Assembly: GCA_905178155.1 (NCBI GenBank)
Contig: CAJINV010000003.1
Coordinates: 10,266,064 to 10,330,063, forward strand
Origin: Amoebophrya sp. A120
Taxonomy: Eukaryota; Sar; Dinophyceae; Syndiniales; Amoebophryaceae
Direction: 5' to 3'
DNA: 64,000 nucleotides
In this document: in pieces, positions 22,201-34,200 of the stretch
Numbering within the stretch: the stretch's first letter is position 1
Layout of the letters: each line of letters begins with the position of its first letter
Notes under the pieces: generated by a model
Told to the model about the DNA's origin: nothing
What the model saw: the letters and a program-made list of their open reading frames with translations, nothing else
The model's database searches: none
Translations under genes and position numbers: made by a program

Positions 22201-25200
22201 CCTGACATCATCTTGCAGGCGCTTACGATGTGCCTGCGAAAGCTGGAGATCAGCAGCGAGCGCCGCCGCAGCGGGGTCTGGAGGAGCCAGCATGCGCCAG
22301 CTGAAGGAACCCCGAGGACTGGCGCTGTGCACCACCCGCAGCCACGGCGAGCACCAGTGGGAAGGTTTGCGAATAATACTACTACTAGTTATAGTGCTAA
22401 AGTAGGTGGCACCACAATTACCAACACTGGGACTGGCGGAGATCTGCCGGACGCGGAGACGAGCACTATATCTGCTGCAGTGCACGGAAATAGTTCGGCA
22501 GCGAATGCAACCACAAGCAGAAAGGTAAAGAGCCCCCACATCCCCGACGAGAATATTGCTGCGCAGATGGTGGATGGAGATCGAGACACTCCGCAGTTGA
22601 AGGGGGGCGAACAGTTTCACGACACGGCTGTTGTGGAGGGAACCCTAATGGAGGAGCTGCAATTGGTGTTGGGAAACATGACCATTTTGAAGAAAGTTCT
22701 GGAGTGTTGCGGCGGGAAGTGGGCAAGCTGGCATGAGATCGACGATTTGTACAAGATGAAGTACGACCACGGAGATAAAGACCATCTAGCACCGGAGCCG
22801 CAGCAGCCGCATCAGCACTCGCACGCGGAAGTGCCGAAAATGGCAGAGTCATATTCCGTATTGATGCGGCCGCGGAGCACAAGTAGCCCGAGTCGTAGTT
22901 GTTCTCCCGTTGGCCATGGGCCGCACACCTTCAAAAACAAGAGCCGAGAAATACTCGGCGCCGCGCTGGCCGCCGATCATGTGCTAGACAAGAGCACTAC
23001 GATAGAGCTGCTCTCCCGGCGGGCGGGCGCAAACGAGAAGCAGGTTTTTGAAGACACGGTGCTTTCCCATCTATTGTCGCTGAACTTGCATGACCTGGCA
23101 CGGCAAGTGCAGCACATGTACGAAATTGCGGCTCCCAACGTTTGCATGATCGAGGTAGAGCGGCTGGAGTACCTCTTCACTGAGGCCGAAGACAAGACGG
23201 AGGCGGTGACGCGCCTTCTTCATTTCCAGCCGCCGCAGGCCGTGCGGTTCGCCTTCGCGCTGCTGGACCGCTTCACACTGATCCGCCACCGCCTATTGTT
23301 TTGTCGGATGCTCCTTCAGCACCTTCGTTCCTGGCTTTCGGACGCCCAAATTGTGCGGCTGGAGATCCTCTGTGCGAGTTTGGAGCTGCTCAGCGTCGTA
23401 GAGCAGCCGGTATCCTCGACGACAAGCAGTCGAAGTCGCCAGCTTTCCAGTGCTGCAGCTAAAAGCACGGACTCTCATTCCCTCGGCGCCCCCGTCGAGT
23501 TCGAGAGTCTGGAGTTGCTGAAAATGCAGCCGCACTACTTGCGGCTGCTGGATCGTCCGGTACTCATTGTGGAGTCGTTGCTTATGAATTCGCGCACTGA
23601 TCTCCTTCGCGAGTTCCTAGATAGTTTTCCGCAGTACCGAGTCGACTCCCTCATTCTCGGCTACGCGCGGAAGGCACTCAGCCTCAGCGCGTCGACTAGT
23701 AGTTGTCATTCCAGGATGAACGCAGCACCAGAACAGCAAGGTTCGAAGAGAAAAGAAGCAGCGCAAGGACTAGATGATCATCGCGACAACCGCCCATTTG
23801 CGATGGAAACACGGGATGAAAACAAGCGAAGCGAGAACCTCCGAGATTATCAGCAGTTTGAAGGAGTGCGGAAGCAATGGACAGCGGAAACGGGCTTGGG
23901 TGGACCTTGGTGTCTGACGGGCGACCCCGGTCTTGACGACGCGTTGCGTGCGTCTCACGTTTACGAACGAGCTCCGAGCATTGAGCTCGCGGAGAGCTTG
24001 CTTGATCTTCTGTCAGATGAAAGTCTAGAAAACGCTGGACTCTGCTTCCAGCTTTGCGACGAGCTGTCGCTACGGTGGCAGGCACTCATGCCGCATTACT
24101 GCCGCATGAGGGTACAATGTTCATCTTCTCCATCGAAGAAAGGGAATGGCTACGAAATAATGCATTGGACTACAGCTGCTGACGAGAATTCTAATTCTTC
24201 TACTGTCTGTGGGGGTAGTGAACTCGACCCAGAAGAGGACTCGTGGTCCGAAGCGTCGGAGTTTCCGCCACCGGAGGAGTTGTCCGGAACGAGCTGTGAG
24301 GGAGAGCAGGACCATCTTCTTCGAACCTCGGTCAATTCGCCGCCGACGGAAGTACTAGATGATGTGAGCAGTCGTGGTCCACGCAACGTCGGCCTGGTTT
24401 CGAAGGGGAGCAGAAGGCCGGTGGTTGATGGACATGGAGGAACTTTGATGACATTGCAGCCGCCCCGCCATCCGGGGACAGGCGGTGCCGAAACGGACGA
24501 GAGACGCACGGCCAATGACCGACCACAGCCTGGAGTGAACAGTACTAGATCTGCAGCGCATAATCTGTCCTGTAGTACGTAGTGAGGTCACTGCACGGCT
24601 CTAACCTGGTAGCTTTCTTCCCATGAACCGCCAAAAACTGCCGGCATTTTCAGGCCCTAAAAATAAAGCGCATTTCAATTTGAATTTGAGCGGGGTAACA
24701 AATTCTGACGAGTTGTGGCCGTCCCACTATTCACCCGCCCGGCCGGGTGGGTGACTAGTGGGACGGAACCAGGAGCCTGACCAGCTGGCCGGATCTTGCT
24801 TGTCGCCGTATTCGTGGTCAGGATCCTGGTTCCGTCCCACGAAAAAGATAAAAATATCAGGAGCGCCATCTTGTTTCTTTGGCTTTGCCGTCAACGAGAA
24901 GTCGCGGCGTGAGACTATGCTATCGCGCACCAACCGAAAGAAGGACGATGGCGAGCCAGCAAAGGCGGCATCCTTCTGACGCGCCCGCCATGTGAGATTC
25001 TAGCGATTTGGGGCGCCCAAAAGGGCACCCCCCCCCCCAGAAAAAGGGCCCAAAACCAGAACAGCCAAATCGCATGGCGCAGGCGGCGGCGATTTCGGAG
25101 CATTTGGGCGATCGTGAAAGCGGCCGCCGTTTCGCCAGTTTCTTCCTCTGGGAAGCTCTTGATCTTGAACTAGTGCAGCCGCGAAAAATGAATAAGTAAA

Positions 25201-28200
25201 ACGCAAAAAAGAAAAAGCGCGCCAGACGCGCGAAGCCAGTCCGCATGTCTTGGGGCCGATTTTCCCACTTCTATACTCTTCGCTTTTTGGGTGCCCCCTG
25301 CGGCTCCCGGATCGGCCTCATAGCACGGAGGCTGGATTCGGAATCCATAGGACGGAGGCTGGATTGGATCGATTTTTCGAAAATTGGCAAAGCTTCTTTC
25401 TGGAATTTCCACAAAGAACAAGCTTTGCCAATTTTCTAAAAATCTGCGACGCTTTTGAAGTTACCGCGGTGTCGTGTAGCGTAACGCTGCCCACGAAGGC
25501 ACACAAGCCTGCACACCAGAGCAGGCGTGCGGCTGGCCCGCGGCCGCCAGGGCGGAGGGAGGCAAGAAAGCGCCACCGACCTCACTACCTCCGCCACGGC
25601 GGCTATGTTTGGCACTAGTACAACTACGGAGGCCGCTCTGGCTTCAGTCTCGATCGTCAGCCTGCTACTGAGGCGGCTGCTGGACTACTTGGGAAAGAAA
25701 TTTCGGGCGCACGCCAAATTCGTGTCGATGGTGACGCGTTGCCGTCACAGTTTATTATCCTTTTTACCAAAGTTCTGGCAGAGGCAGAGCTGCAGTTCGA
25801 TCCAGACCACCATTGGGCTAAAGGCCTTGTGTGAGAAGCCGGATCAAATCCGGGACCAGCTGATTCGGGACGACCAGCTGGACCTGGCTCTTGAGCTCTG
25901 TGAGCGCTGCAATTTCGCAGCGACGTCCATCGTTACCGAACAACAACGTGAAGGGGAACAAGTGGCGTCTTTGGGGGAACTAAAGCTTGATCAGCATTCA
26001 CCGGGGACGATTGTCCGCTACGGCGCCCTGCAGGCAACGACCGCAGCCGGCGAGGGAGCGGCAGATGTGCCGGGGGCGGAACAGCAGCAGCTTAGTGCTT
26101 CGGCAATATCCGAGGCCGCGGCATGTGGTAAGGTTTTGACGCGTTCACGTTCACCAGCTGGCGGTGGCGCTACCTTGTTACATGCTGGACCCCGAGAGTA
26201 TGGCGTTCTCAAATGTTATACATTCTCAACTGTTACATGATTTGTCATGCAAAATTGACTGTTGATTTGTCATACATTCTCAACTTTCCAAAAGAGCGGG
26301 GGTTGAGTTGACTGCAGGGGCACAACTGCAGCCGCAGTGCTTTTATAGAGTAATCTTCTCGGAGAACTGCTTGGCGTTGCTTGATCCGTTCAGCATGAGC
26401 ACTAAGCTGCTACGGAGTGCGTGCCAGTCCAGTATCTTGACAGATATGGCCTTCCTTGGCTTCTCCCCGGGGCAGTCTACCCGGTTAAGGTTTTGGGATC
26501 CGGCGAGCAAGGGGGGAGGCACGGCGACAGGGAAGACCTGAAGGAGCAAGCTCGGGCTGGCGTTGCTCTTGTGCAGGCCCTAGCCGACGGGGCGGCTAAA
26601 AGAATATCGCATCGAAGCGATCTTAGAGCTGTGGGCTTTGTCAGGGGTCGCACTTTGGGGCGGGGCAGGATGCCAGTGGGATTGCCCGTCTATGAGGTCC
26701 GGGCGTCCTCGGATTTATTATAGGCGACGTTTTGCGTTGAGAGAAACACGGGGAAAGTGTTCGCACAATGCAAAACGAAGATGGAACGCCTGAGGGTAGA
26801 AGTTCGCCGACAAGAGCGGAGATTTCTGGCTTATGTTAGAAGCGCGCTCACGCTGCTGCAACTTGTCACGCAACACAGCCACGGGGTTCGGAGAGTAGAT
26901 GCCGAGCTCTCTGACTTCAAGAGGCTACAGGCGAATGCCCGTGGTCCACTCAGGCAGGGTCGCGGCATAGTGCTAAGCCTGGTAGAAGCACTAGAAGGGG
27001 CGCAGGCCCTGGGATACGAAGTTCGCAGAGAAGTACTTCCGAACCACCAGCAGGATTCATTTCCTGCCAGTTGATTTATCACTCCCGACGCACACGGTTC
27101 CGCTGCGGATAGTCAATGTAGCACAGCGTGACAGCCGCTACACAGCGTGGCCCTCAGGCGTCCGGGCCCGGGCCATCTCAGCCAGTAAAATTTTGGCAAT
27201 ATTCCGGCAATTTTTTAAAGCGTGCAGGGGTATCGCCAGTCGTCCGGCCATACGTAGGCCGGGTCCTTCGGCCGTGCCGGTTTTGCCTCCCGGCCGGTGT
27301 CTTTCGTAGTTTCTGCCCGTGCTGGTGGGCGCCTTGGCCTTGGCCAGTTGTTTTCGGGTTGTTCGATGTTGGGCTTCATATCCTTCGGGATTTGGTGGCG
27401 TGAGATGTGATGTGCCGGCTGTTAGGGTTTTGCGCTTTGTGATTGAGGATTCTCTCAAGCCCAGACGCGCAAGCTCTGCATTGGTGTCGTCTCGTCGTGT
27501 TATTCTGTCGGACCTTTCCTGAGAGGCCCGACAGAAAGAATTGCATGGCGAGATGATTCGTCGTCATATTCGTTTTACTCAACACAGCTCATGATTGGCG
27601 TGAATTGCAGTAGGAGTTGCAACGCATGCTGCAATTCATGCTGCAATTTATGCTGCAATTAGTGTCCCGACCATTTTTGAAAAGCTGCAATTGACGCTGC
27701 AATTGGCCGTGCAATTTTCGTGCAATTTCAGGTCCGGGTTCGAAAACAAAGCAAATGGCTTGGTTTTCGTACCCCCCCTGAAATTGCAGCTTTTTTGCAC
27801 ACCCAATTGCAGCATCAATTGCAGCTTTTCGAAAGTGGTTCGGGACGGTAATTGCGCACTTTTTGCACACTGAATTGCACACTTTTTGCACACTTTTTGC
27901 ACACTCTCGGGGAATATTCTCAAAAGCTGGGGGGCGAAATGCATGGCGCATGTGGCGCGCCCACACCTGCTTCCTGAGCTTTCAAAGTGTGCAGCCCATA
28001 GGTGGGTGGGGAAGTGCGCACAGGGTGGTGATGTCGCGCAGCCCCCGACCACCCCCCGCCGGTCTTGCTTCCGGGGTTGTCTGCAAAGAAGCCTCCACCC
28101 GAGGCGCAAGGTAGGCCCGGGCGCAAGGCGGTGCGACGAGGACCGGGCCTACAGTTTCCTGGTTGTTTCACCGAGGGGGGGCGACCCAGCTTTGCGTCGG

Positions 28201-31200
28201 GGTTTCGTCACGGGCGGCCCGGAGGCCGATTTTCATTTCTCCTTGCCTCATTGCCATCTTCTGCTTTTTACGCCTTCCACCCTCACTTTCATTTTTCAAA
28301 ATTGCCGAAAAATTGCCGGGGAATTAGCGCGTTAGGTGGCCCGGGTCCGGACGCCTGATGGCCCGCCCATGAGTTCGGCGCGGACACTTATAAGCTCCCC
28401 CCGGTCCGTGATTGGCCGAAGATGAACCGCACGAGGCGCGCGCTGTATCTGGATGAGTGCCTAGGGTTGTCGAAAGGGCAGGAAGCAAAGCAGGACGAAG
28501 GAAGTGCTGAAGTACTGGGCGCCCCCTCGCGAGATGAGGGCAAAGGGGGGGAAGTCGCGGACCATGCAGGTTCGGACAGGCAAGGCGCGGGCTCGGGTGT
28601 GGACAGCCAGACAGACCCGAAGGTGGGTCGCGGGTCCGCAGTTGCCGACCCATTGCGCAAGTTCCACATGGGGGCCGACTGCCTCGCGTTATCCCGAGTC
28701 ATCGGTAAGGATTTGGTGAAATTAAACAGACACGACGCTGCAGCCCAAGCGTCGTTTGGGCGGACCTGTAGAGGGGGTGATGCTGCGGGCGCTCCCCAGA
28801 TAGAGCATGTGGCTTCCTCGTCCTCGTCTATAGCGCACAAGAGGCGCGACCAACTTACGAGAAGGAAGCGCGCAAGATTTCAGGTGAGGGGCCCAACGGG
28901 CACAAGGGACAGCTCGAACGAGTTGGCATGGGGGGGCTTTAGCGCAAGTGCCGACGGAGACCAGGAGAGGGGGGGAAGCACTAGCAGCGAAGCTCAGGCG
29001 TTGTCTCCGGATCAAATTGCCCAGCACCCAAGCCGAAAGAAGCGTCTGGAGGGGTGTCACCCGCCTCGGCGGCCCCCTGATGGTCAGGGGCGGAGGGCTG
29101 ATGCATCAGTGAGCGGGGGCGTCACTGCATTAGGGGGCGAAGGGCAGGCAGTTAGCGCCCAGCACGTTGATCCCTGCAGCGAGCAGGGAAGCCATGAGCG
29201 GGACACCCAGCGGGGAGTCGCTAAAGCGGCGCCTCCTCTCGCAAAGGAGTCCGGCACGGGGCAGCTGCCAGCGCAACCGAAAGGGCAAAAGAACATGGGG
29301 GAGGTGGCTATGGTCGAGCAGAAGCGCGACTGACTCTGTAGAATCGGCAAACAAGCAGGCTAAACCTTTTGGCGAGCTCTCCGGGGTAGAGATGGGAAAG
29401 TTCCAGAGACTACTGGATGTTGTCCATCTGATGGGGCCAGCCCGCGGCGGGGATCATCAAGAAACGAGGGGGGATAGGCTGGAGTGCGAACAGCTTCCAC
29501 CCAGGAGCCGGGGCGAGATGTTGCGAAGAGTTACAGGCAGGAAGAGGGAGGGTTTCGAGTAGAGTACATATTCGGCGTCTAGCTGCGTCAGTGCCTGCGC
29601 TAGGCAGGAGCAACATTTTGAACCACTGAAATCCTACACACTCAGACAGCAAGCCACGTCGAAACGCTCGGACTTTTCTTTTCTTCGTGAGCAGTCACGT
29701 CAAAACGCTCAGACTTTTCGTCTCGTCATGAACAGACCGGAACGGAAGAACGAAAAACAAAAGCAGAAGGGTAACACTAGCGGGCACTCCAGCCCCAGCT
29801 CGTTGCTACCTAAGTAGTCGGGTTTGGCAGGCTCAGTCGCGAGACCTTGCGTGCCTTCGGCGGATGATTCAGTGCCAGCTGGTCTTCGCGTGTTCTGCAA
29901 CAAAAGCAAAGTGGTCGGTACGAGATGGAGCAACGAATCGCGCGGGGTCAGTGGGTATGAAGGGGATTGCCGGCCACCCTTAATGTAGGCCCTAAAAAAT
30001 CCATCTCTACGCCCATCTTTTCAAAATTTGCCCTATCGGTTTGCCGCCATTTTGTTGCATTCCAATACAGAAAGCCTCTCGAGCAGCTCGACCGCCGATC
30101 CTGGCTGGCCATATTGCCTGACAGATTTTCCGGGTCTTGTTTTTCTTTTTGCAGCTTGGTGGAGGATTGTGGTAGGAGTTGCGAGGCCAACTAGTCATGC
30201 ACATCTCCGCGACATGCAGAAACAAGAACAAAACCGGGAGAATGCATTCACTCGGCCGAGAAAGAAGCTGAAAAGATTCAGCCACGCAGAGTGCTCATCT
30301 TTTCAACTTTGCAAGCTATCAAATTTTGAAAAGATGCTCTTTCTGCATCTTTTCAAATTTTGATAAGTGGCTGCTCACTTTCCAAATTTTGAAAAGATGC
30401 TGAAGGAAACATCTTTTCAAAATTTGACAACCCGAACAACGGAAATATCAAATTTTGAAAAGATGCTCTTTCTGCATCTTTTCAAATTTTGATAAGTGGC
30501 TGCTCACTTTCCGAATTTTGAAAAGATGCTGAAGGAAACATCTTTTCAAATTTTGATAAGTGGCTGCTCACTTTCCGAATTTTGAAAAGATGCTGAAGGA
30601 AACATCTTTTCAAAATTCGACAACCCGAAAAACGCAAATATCAAATTTTGAAAAGATGCTCTTTCTGCATCTTTTCAAATTTTGATACGTGGCTGCTCAC
30701 TTTCCAAATTTTGACAAGATGCTGAAGGAGACATCTTTTCAAAATTTGACAACCCGAACAACGCTAATATCAAATTTTGAAAAGATGCTGCTTCTGCATC
30801 TTTTCAAATTTTGATAGGTGGCTGCTCACTCTCCAAATTTTGAAAAGATGCTGAAGGAGACATCTTTTCAAAATTCGACAACCCGAACAACGCAAATATC
30901 AAATTTTGAAAGGATGCTCTTTCTGCATCTTTTCAAATTTTGATACGTGGCTGCTCACTTTCCAAATTTTGAAAAGATGCTGAAGGAGACATCTTTTCAA
31001 AATTTGACAACTCGAACAACGCAAATATCAAATTTTGAAAAGATGCTTTTTCTGCATCTTTTCAAATTTTGATGAGTGGCTTCTCACTTTCCAAATTTTG
31101 AAAAGATGCTGAAGGAAACATCTTTTCAAAATTTGACAACCCGAACAACGCAAATATCAAATTTTGAAAAGATGCTCTTTCTGCATCTTTTCAAATTTTG

Positions 31201-34200
31201 ATAGGTGGCTGCTCACTCTCCAAATTTTGAAAAGATGTTGAAGGAGACATCTTTTCAAAATTTGACAACCCGAACAACGCAAGTATCAAATTTTGAAAAG
31301 ATGCTCTTTCGGCATCTTTTCAAATTTTGATAGGTGGCTGCACACTTTCCAAATTTTGAAAAGATGTTGAAGGAGACATCTTTTCAAAATTTGACAACCC
31401 GAACGGCGCAAATATCAAATTTTGAAAAGATGCTCTTTCTGCATCTTTTCAAATTTTGATAGGTGGCTGCTCACTCTCCAAATTTTGAAAAGATGCTGAA
31501 GGAGACATCTTTTCAAAATTTGACAACCTCAACAACGCAAGCACTTGCTTTGTTGAGGTTGTCAAAATTTGAAAAGATGTTTCCTTCAGCATCTTTTCAA
31601 AATTTGACAACCTTTTTGACAACCCCTTCGATGAGGTTAAAAAAGAGCTCATTAACTTGAGCTATTCCCCACGGTATGGCGGATTTTGATAAACCTTTTT
31701 GGCAACCCCTTTGATGAACCTAGACAGAGAATTGCTGACGAGAGTTCAAGGCTTTAACTTGCGCTCCAGCTGGCGGGTCGCCAGATGGTAAGCAAAGCCG
31801 TGCCTCTGGCGACACCTGTTTGCTTGCCTCTTTTGTGGCTCCGAAGATTGCGAAGATGCCCCCTCAGCAAGTTTGCGAATTTTGAAAGGCACGCAGAAGG
31901 GCAGGCTGCTCACCCTTTCCGCGGCTGTCGAAATTTGAAAAGATGCGCTGGTAGCATCTTTTCAAATTTTGGAAGCCACAGAAGACTGAGCTGGCCTCCC
32001 TTTGCGTGGTTTCCCAAATTTGAAAGGATGCTCCCTCGGCATCTTTTCAAATCCTGAAAACCAGCCAGCTGCCCTCCTCAACTGCGGCATGTCAAATTTG
32101 AAAAGATGCCCCTTCAGCATCTTTTCGAATCTTGGCAACCTCAGGACAGAAAACGGATCGGCTCTTCTGCGGCTTCGAAGATTGAAAAGATGCTTCTTGA
32201 GCATCTTTTCAAATTTTGAAAACCACAGACGAGTAAGCCGACCCCGTCTTCTGCGGCTTCAAAAATTGAAAAGATGCTCCTTCAGCATCTTTTCAAATTT
32301 TGAAAAGCACAGAAGAGCAGGCGACCCTCCTCTTTAGCGCCTTTTGAAATTCGAAGAGATGTTCCTTCAGCATCTTTTCAAATCCTGGAAACCACAGAAG
32401 AGTAAACTGCTCGGGTCTCTTGTGGCTTCGTTATGGAAAAGATGCTCCATACAGCCCCGGGCCTCGGGGCAGAAATAGAACAGCCCGGCTTGGCGCGTTT
32501 GCAAAGGCGGACGCGCAGCCGCCATCGAAGAGGCGCTGCGCGATAATCGGCGAGGGCGCCGAGCAATGAACTGGCCAAAATTTGAAAAGATGGGCGAAAA
32601 GGTGGAAATTTTAGGGCCTTCACTTAAGTGGTAAGCTCCGAGACGATTCCGGTTTACGATCCCAGTCCCCCCGCCCACCCTTTGCTTCTGTTGCAGAATA
32701 AGTCAAGCTGAGTCACTACGGCCGCCACGCACAAACTAAGCCTTTAAGTTGTCGCTGTGCCCCAGGTGGGTTGCCAGTCAGCAGTGCCAAACAACTGGTC
32801 TATGGTTTGACAACTGTGGCCCGCTCGCTTGCCTTTTTCGTCCGTGCCGCAGGTAAGGCGCAAACGGTCCAGCCTCCCCTGTCCGGGCGGGGTTGCGGCT
32901 TAGGGGAGAGTGTCGCCCCTTAACCCAAAGGGGTGCGTCGTCTCTTCCGTGATAGCAAAAACGTATGGCGTAAAATGGGGCGGGTCCTGGATCATTCTGT
33001 ATGTTGGGCTGTCGCGCCCGGCTTGCTGGCCGGGCTGTACTGATCAGGTGTGGTGGGTAGCTCCCGACTGGTTGGCACTTTTCTTGGGGCGACTTGCCGT
33101 GGTAGCGCTCGGCTTTTGTATGATGAGGTCGCCGAAAGTGCTTCCTCGCCCACCCCCCGGGGAGGGGATCCTTGACCTGTGGCGCTGGGAGCGGGTGTCC
33201 ACTACATGATGATGATGATTCTCAACTGTTGACGATGACGACAAGCCTGGATCAACTCCATTTCCGATCTGAAGTTGTCATTAGAAGTTGCGGTTTTATT
33301 TTTGTACCTATGTATATAAAAAAAAAAAAATTGTCAATGTCATGCAAAATTCCAACCAAAATCGACACGACGATCAAGCTGCTCCGCATGACAAATCCTC
33401 GAAAGGCCAAACAGGCTGAGAATCTGTGCCAAGTCTGTCATGCAAGACGCGCAAAGCCAAAGTCAGCCCAGCCCTTCACTTTTGCCATTCGTGCACCACA
33501 GATTCATGCGCGTGCATCACAGATTCACGACCTGGTGGCCGAATCATGTGCGGTAAGGTGTCCTTACGGGTTGTGTAGCGGTTTCGGTCGGCTTAGCATC
33601 ACAGATTCATGTAACAGTTGAGAATGCAACAGCTGAGAGCGCCATAGAGAAGTGGCGCAGGAGAGCAATTCAGGCGTCGCAAATAACGTGACGCTAGAGA
33701 AGCAGCAGGTGTTGGATAAGCGGTCCCTCGCAACCTTGGCAGACGCGCGCACGCAGAGCATGCTGCGCTCGCGTGCCACCCTGTCCGAAAGCAGCTTTGG
33801 CAGCCGGAGAAGCAGCTTTTCCACGTTGACGGCAATTGATTACATGCACGTCCACGTTTCGGCGGACCCCGTTCGTGAGGCGAAAGTAGTCACGCTGCTC
33901 CTCCTGTATGAATTTGGAAAAGCGCACCAGTGCTTTCAGGAGGTTTTTGCAGGAGGGCCGAGCTACAAGAGTGCAGCCAGCAGACATGGAAAGATGAACA
34001 AAGACGCGCAAGGCCGCGGTATTGATACCAGGGGGAACAAGGATCATCGGCTGTTCACTGCCGGCAGCGTGCCGCTGTTTTCCACCAATCAGAAGGGACT
34101 CTTTTTACGAAAAGTGGAATGCGCCGTTCGCTTCCCACCATTGTTCCACCTCATGGGCCTACAGCAAGCGCTGTCTAACTTTACGGTGAACCACCTTCAG

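Larger units (their letters stand above)
26198..33647 (+). mobile_element. 7.45-kb intron bounded by terminal inverted repeats
   Basis: The intron begins GTATGGCG and ends CGCCATAG. Its first 43 bases align with the reverse complement of its last 41, including the identical 20-mer CATTCTCAACTGTTACATGA (26221-26240, inverted at 33607-33626). The tetramer GAGA flanks both ends: the upstream exon ends GAGA, and GAGA follows CGCCATA. The donor GT is the first two bases of the element, and the acceptor AG straddles the right junction. The upstream exon ends in phase 2 and the downstream exon resumes correctly. Inside are decayed ORFs, a fold-back, a large hairpin satellite and GC-rich DNA. The structure is seen directly; mobility is inferred. 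Confidence 0.7.

Noticed and set aside
31536-32400. Resemblance to a CRISPR array (repeats with unique spacers)
   Set aside because: The repeats are imperfect palindromes of variable length, spacers vary in size, and the array lies in a eukaryotic intron beside a satellite with the same core.
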